Positions 5,484-6,737 of a stretch of 6,737 nucleotides of DNA are shown here, piece by piece. A model generated the notes under the pieces. That model was not told where the DNA came from, searched no databases, and was given only the letters and a program-made list of their open reading frames with translations. The DNA comes from an uncultured Eubacteriales bacterium (GTDB taxonomy: Bacteria; Bacillota; Clostridia; Oscillospirales; CAG-382). The stretch lies in contig CAKSCN010000136.1 of the NCBI GenBank assembly GCA_934444485.1, positions 1 through 6,737 of the forward strand, read 5' to 3'. Position 1 is the first letter of the stretch, and each line of letters starts with the position of its first letter. Made by a program: the position numbers and the translations under genes.

Positions 5484-5489
5484 GGGAGG
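5484..5489 (+). promoter_or_regulatory. Ribosome binding site for the TTG start of the AI-2E gene
   Basis: GGGAGG stands 9 nt before TTG at 5499. No ATG or GTG in the same frame lies nearby with a comparable site, so TTG is the best start. The site itself sits inside a six-codon ATG frame (5482-5502) whose TGA overlaps the TTG. Confidence 0.75.
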
Positions 5490-5498
5490 CAGATACAG

Positions 5499-6737
5499 TT
5501 GAAAATAGATTGGAACAGAAAATATACGACAATTGCGGTATACGCTTTTCTTACCGTCGCCGCCTGTATCTGCTTCTACGCTCTCGTGCAGTGGTTTCCG
5601 TTTATCATGGTATGGCTCGGCAAGGTGTTCTCGGTACTGAGTCCGTTCATGTACGGCTTTGTCATTGCCTACCTCATAAACCCGGTTCAGAAAGAGTTTG
5701 CGAAGCTCACCGAAAAGGCGATAATTTGGTGTAAAAAGACATACGCCGAGAAAAAAGCCGCTTCTGCCGGCAAGCCGATAAGGCACAAAAACGAGAGGAA
5801 GAACAAGGCTCATGCGGCAAATGCGGAGTACACCGCAAACAAAAAGGCGGTTAAAGCACTCAGCATAATTGAGTCATACCTCATATTTTTAATCGTCATT
5901 TCGGTATTCATCACGATACTCGTACCGCAGGTTGCTGAAAGCCTTACCGATATCCGCAGCAACTTCGAGAGTTACAGCGAGCAGGCGGTAGAATTTCTCC
6001 AAAAAGCGGCGGACGTCATAGAGGAGTACACGCACGTGAACATCTTCAACGACGTTATCGGCGAAACCTTTGCAAGCATAGAGGATTTGCTCGCCAAAGC
6101 GAGAGAGCTTTTCAACAAGTACTATCCTTCGATACTGGGATTTCTCGAGAGTCTCGTGCTTGAATTCAAGAACTTCTTCATCGGACTTCTCATCTCGGTT
6201 TATATGCTTATCGGTCGTGACCGCTTCAAAGCGCACGCAAAGAAGATTCTCTCAGCTTTCTTACCTGACAACGCTCTGACAAAGACGTATGAAATAATAA
6301 GCGAGGCTGACAGATGCTTCGGCGGCTTTATCGTTGCGAAGATAATAGACTCGACGATAATCGGCATTCTTTGCTTCGTCTGTATGACGCTCTTCGGCTT
6401 CCCCTACCCGTTCCTCATAAGCCTTATCGTGGGCGTCACGAATGTTATACCGTTCTTCGGTCCGTTCATTGGCGGCATACCGTCAGGAATAATCATCTTC
6501 CTCACAAAGCCGTCAATGACGCTCTTCTTCGTGATACTCATCGTCGTTATCCAACAGCTTGACGGAAACATCATAGGTCCGAAGATAATCGGTCAGACGA
6601 TAGGTCTTTCATCGTTCTGGGTGCTTTTCTCACTCATACTTATGGGAGGCTTCTTCGGAATTACCGGTATGATAATAGCCGTTCCCCTCTTCTCGCTTCT
6701 CTACAACGAGTCCAAGACGATAGTCGAGGCGATTCTG
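5499..6737 (+). CDS. AI-2E family transporter (PerM/TqsA/YueF type), 3' end outside window
   Basis: This is an integral membrane protein of the AI-2E exporter superfamily, whose members include proposed autoinducer-2 exporters and Na+(Li+)/H+ antiporters; the substrate here cannot be told. The frame is open for 413 codons to the window edge, so only a short C-terminal piece is probably missing. Features: two N-terminal membrane segments (about 10-31 and 33-60), a charged Lys/Arg/Ala-rich linker at 79-120, a third segment (123-143), a long amphipathic soluble part (145-215) and then several membrane segments from 218 on. Family motifs are FGGFIVAKIIDSTIIGI from 274, NVIPFFGPFIGGIPSG from 315, QQLDGNIIGPKIIG from 352, and GGFFGITGMIIAVPL from 383. 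Translation starts at TTG (5499), supported by GGGAGG 9 nt upstream. It follows serA by 58 nt without a terminator, so readthrough from the serC promoter is likely. Confidence 0.93.
   Translation, partial: MKIDWNRKYTTIAVYAFLTVAACICFYALVQWFPFIMVWLGKVFSVLSPFMYGFVIAYLINPVQKEFAKLTEKAIIWCKKTYAEKKAASAGKPIRHKNERKNKAHAANAEYTANKKAVKALSIIESYLIFLIVISVFITILVPQVAESLTDIRSNFESYSEQAVEFLQKAADVIEEYTHVNIFNDVIGETFASIEDLLAKARELFNKYYPSILGFLESLVLEFKNFFIGLLISVYMLIGRDRFKAHAKKILSAFLPDNALTKTYEIISEADRCFGGFIVAKIIDSTIIGILCFVCMTLFGFPYPFLISLIVGVTNVIPFFGPFIGGIPSGIIIFLTKPSMTLFFVILIVVIQQLDGNIIGPKIIGQTIGLSSFWVLFSLILMGGFFGITGMIIAVPLFSLLYNESKTIVEAIL

Overview
The window looks like ordinary chromosome from a member of the Clostridia, most likely the Oscillospiraceae/Ruminococcaceae group. 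This is inferred from AGGAGG-type ribosome binding sites, a consensus sigma-A promoter, a small Cys-rich protein of a type I recall from that group (DUF6472-like), a compact ACT-domain phosphoglycerate dehydrogenase next to serC, and an AI-2E family membrane protein. No database search was possible, so family names rest on motif recognition.

Layout. (1) 1-663, + strand: the 3' part of groEL. (2) 664-1184: a gene-free region holding a duplicated block of about 230-250 bp. Each copy carries a + strand hairpin with a T-run, a short ATTGACR heptad array and a - strand intrinsic terminator. It lies between two convergent transcription units. (3) 1185-2685, - strand: a likely two-gene unit read right to left, first a 402-residue lipoprotein with 48-residue helical repeats, then a 61-residue (or 84-residue) Cys-rich protein. 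(4) 2686-3098: a divergent intergenic region with an extended -10 promoter for the lipoprotein unit and a perfect TTGACA-17-TATAAT promoter for serC. (5) 3099-6737, + strand: serC, serA and the first 413 codons of an AI-2E family transporter, probably co-transcribed.

How the genes fit together. SerA oxidises 3-phosphoglycerate to 3-phosphohydroxypyruvate and SerC transaminates it to phosphoserine, so the pair gives two of the three steps of serine synthesis. The phosphoserine phosphatase is not in the window. The AI-2E protein follows serA by 58 nt with no visible terminator; its substrate cannot be told from sequence. GroEL and the lipoprotein unit are separate functions.

I found no new defence, mobile or RNA system that I could defend. 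The points most worth a second look are the duplicated two-way terminator block with its variable heptad array, the interleaved inverted repeats between serC and serA, the 48-residue repeats of the unrecognised lipoprotein, and the two equally good in-frame starts of the small Cys-rich gene.
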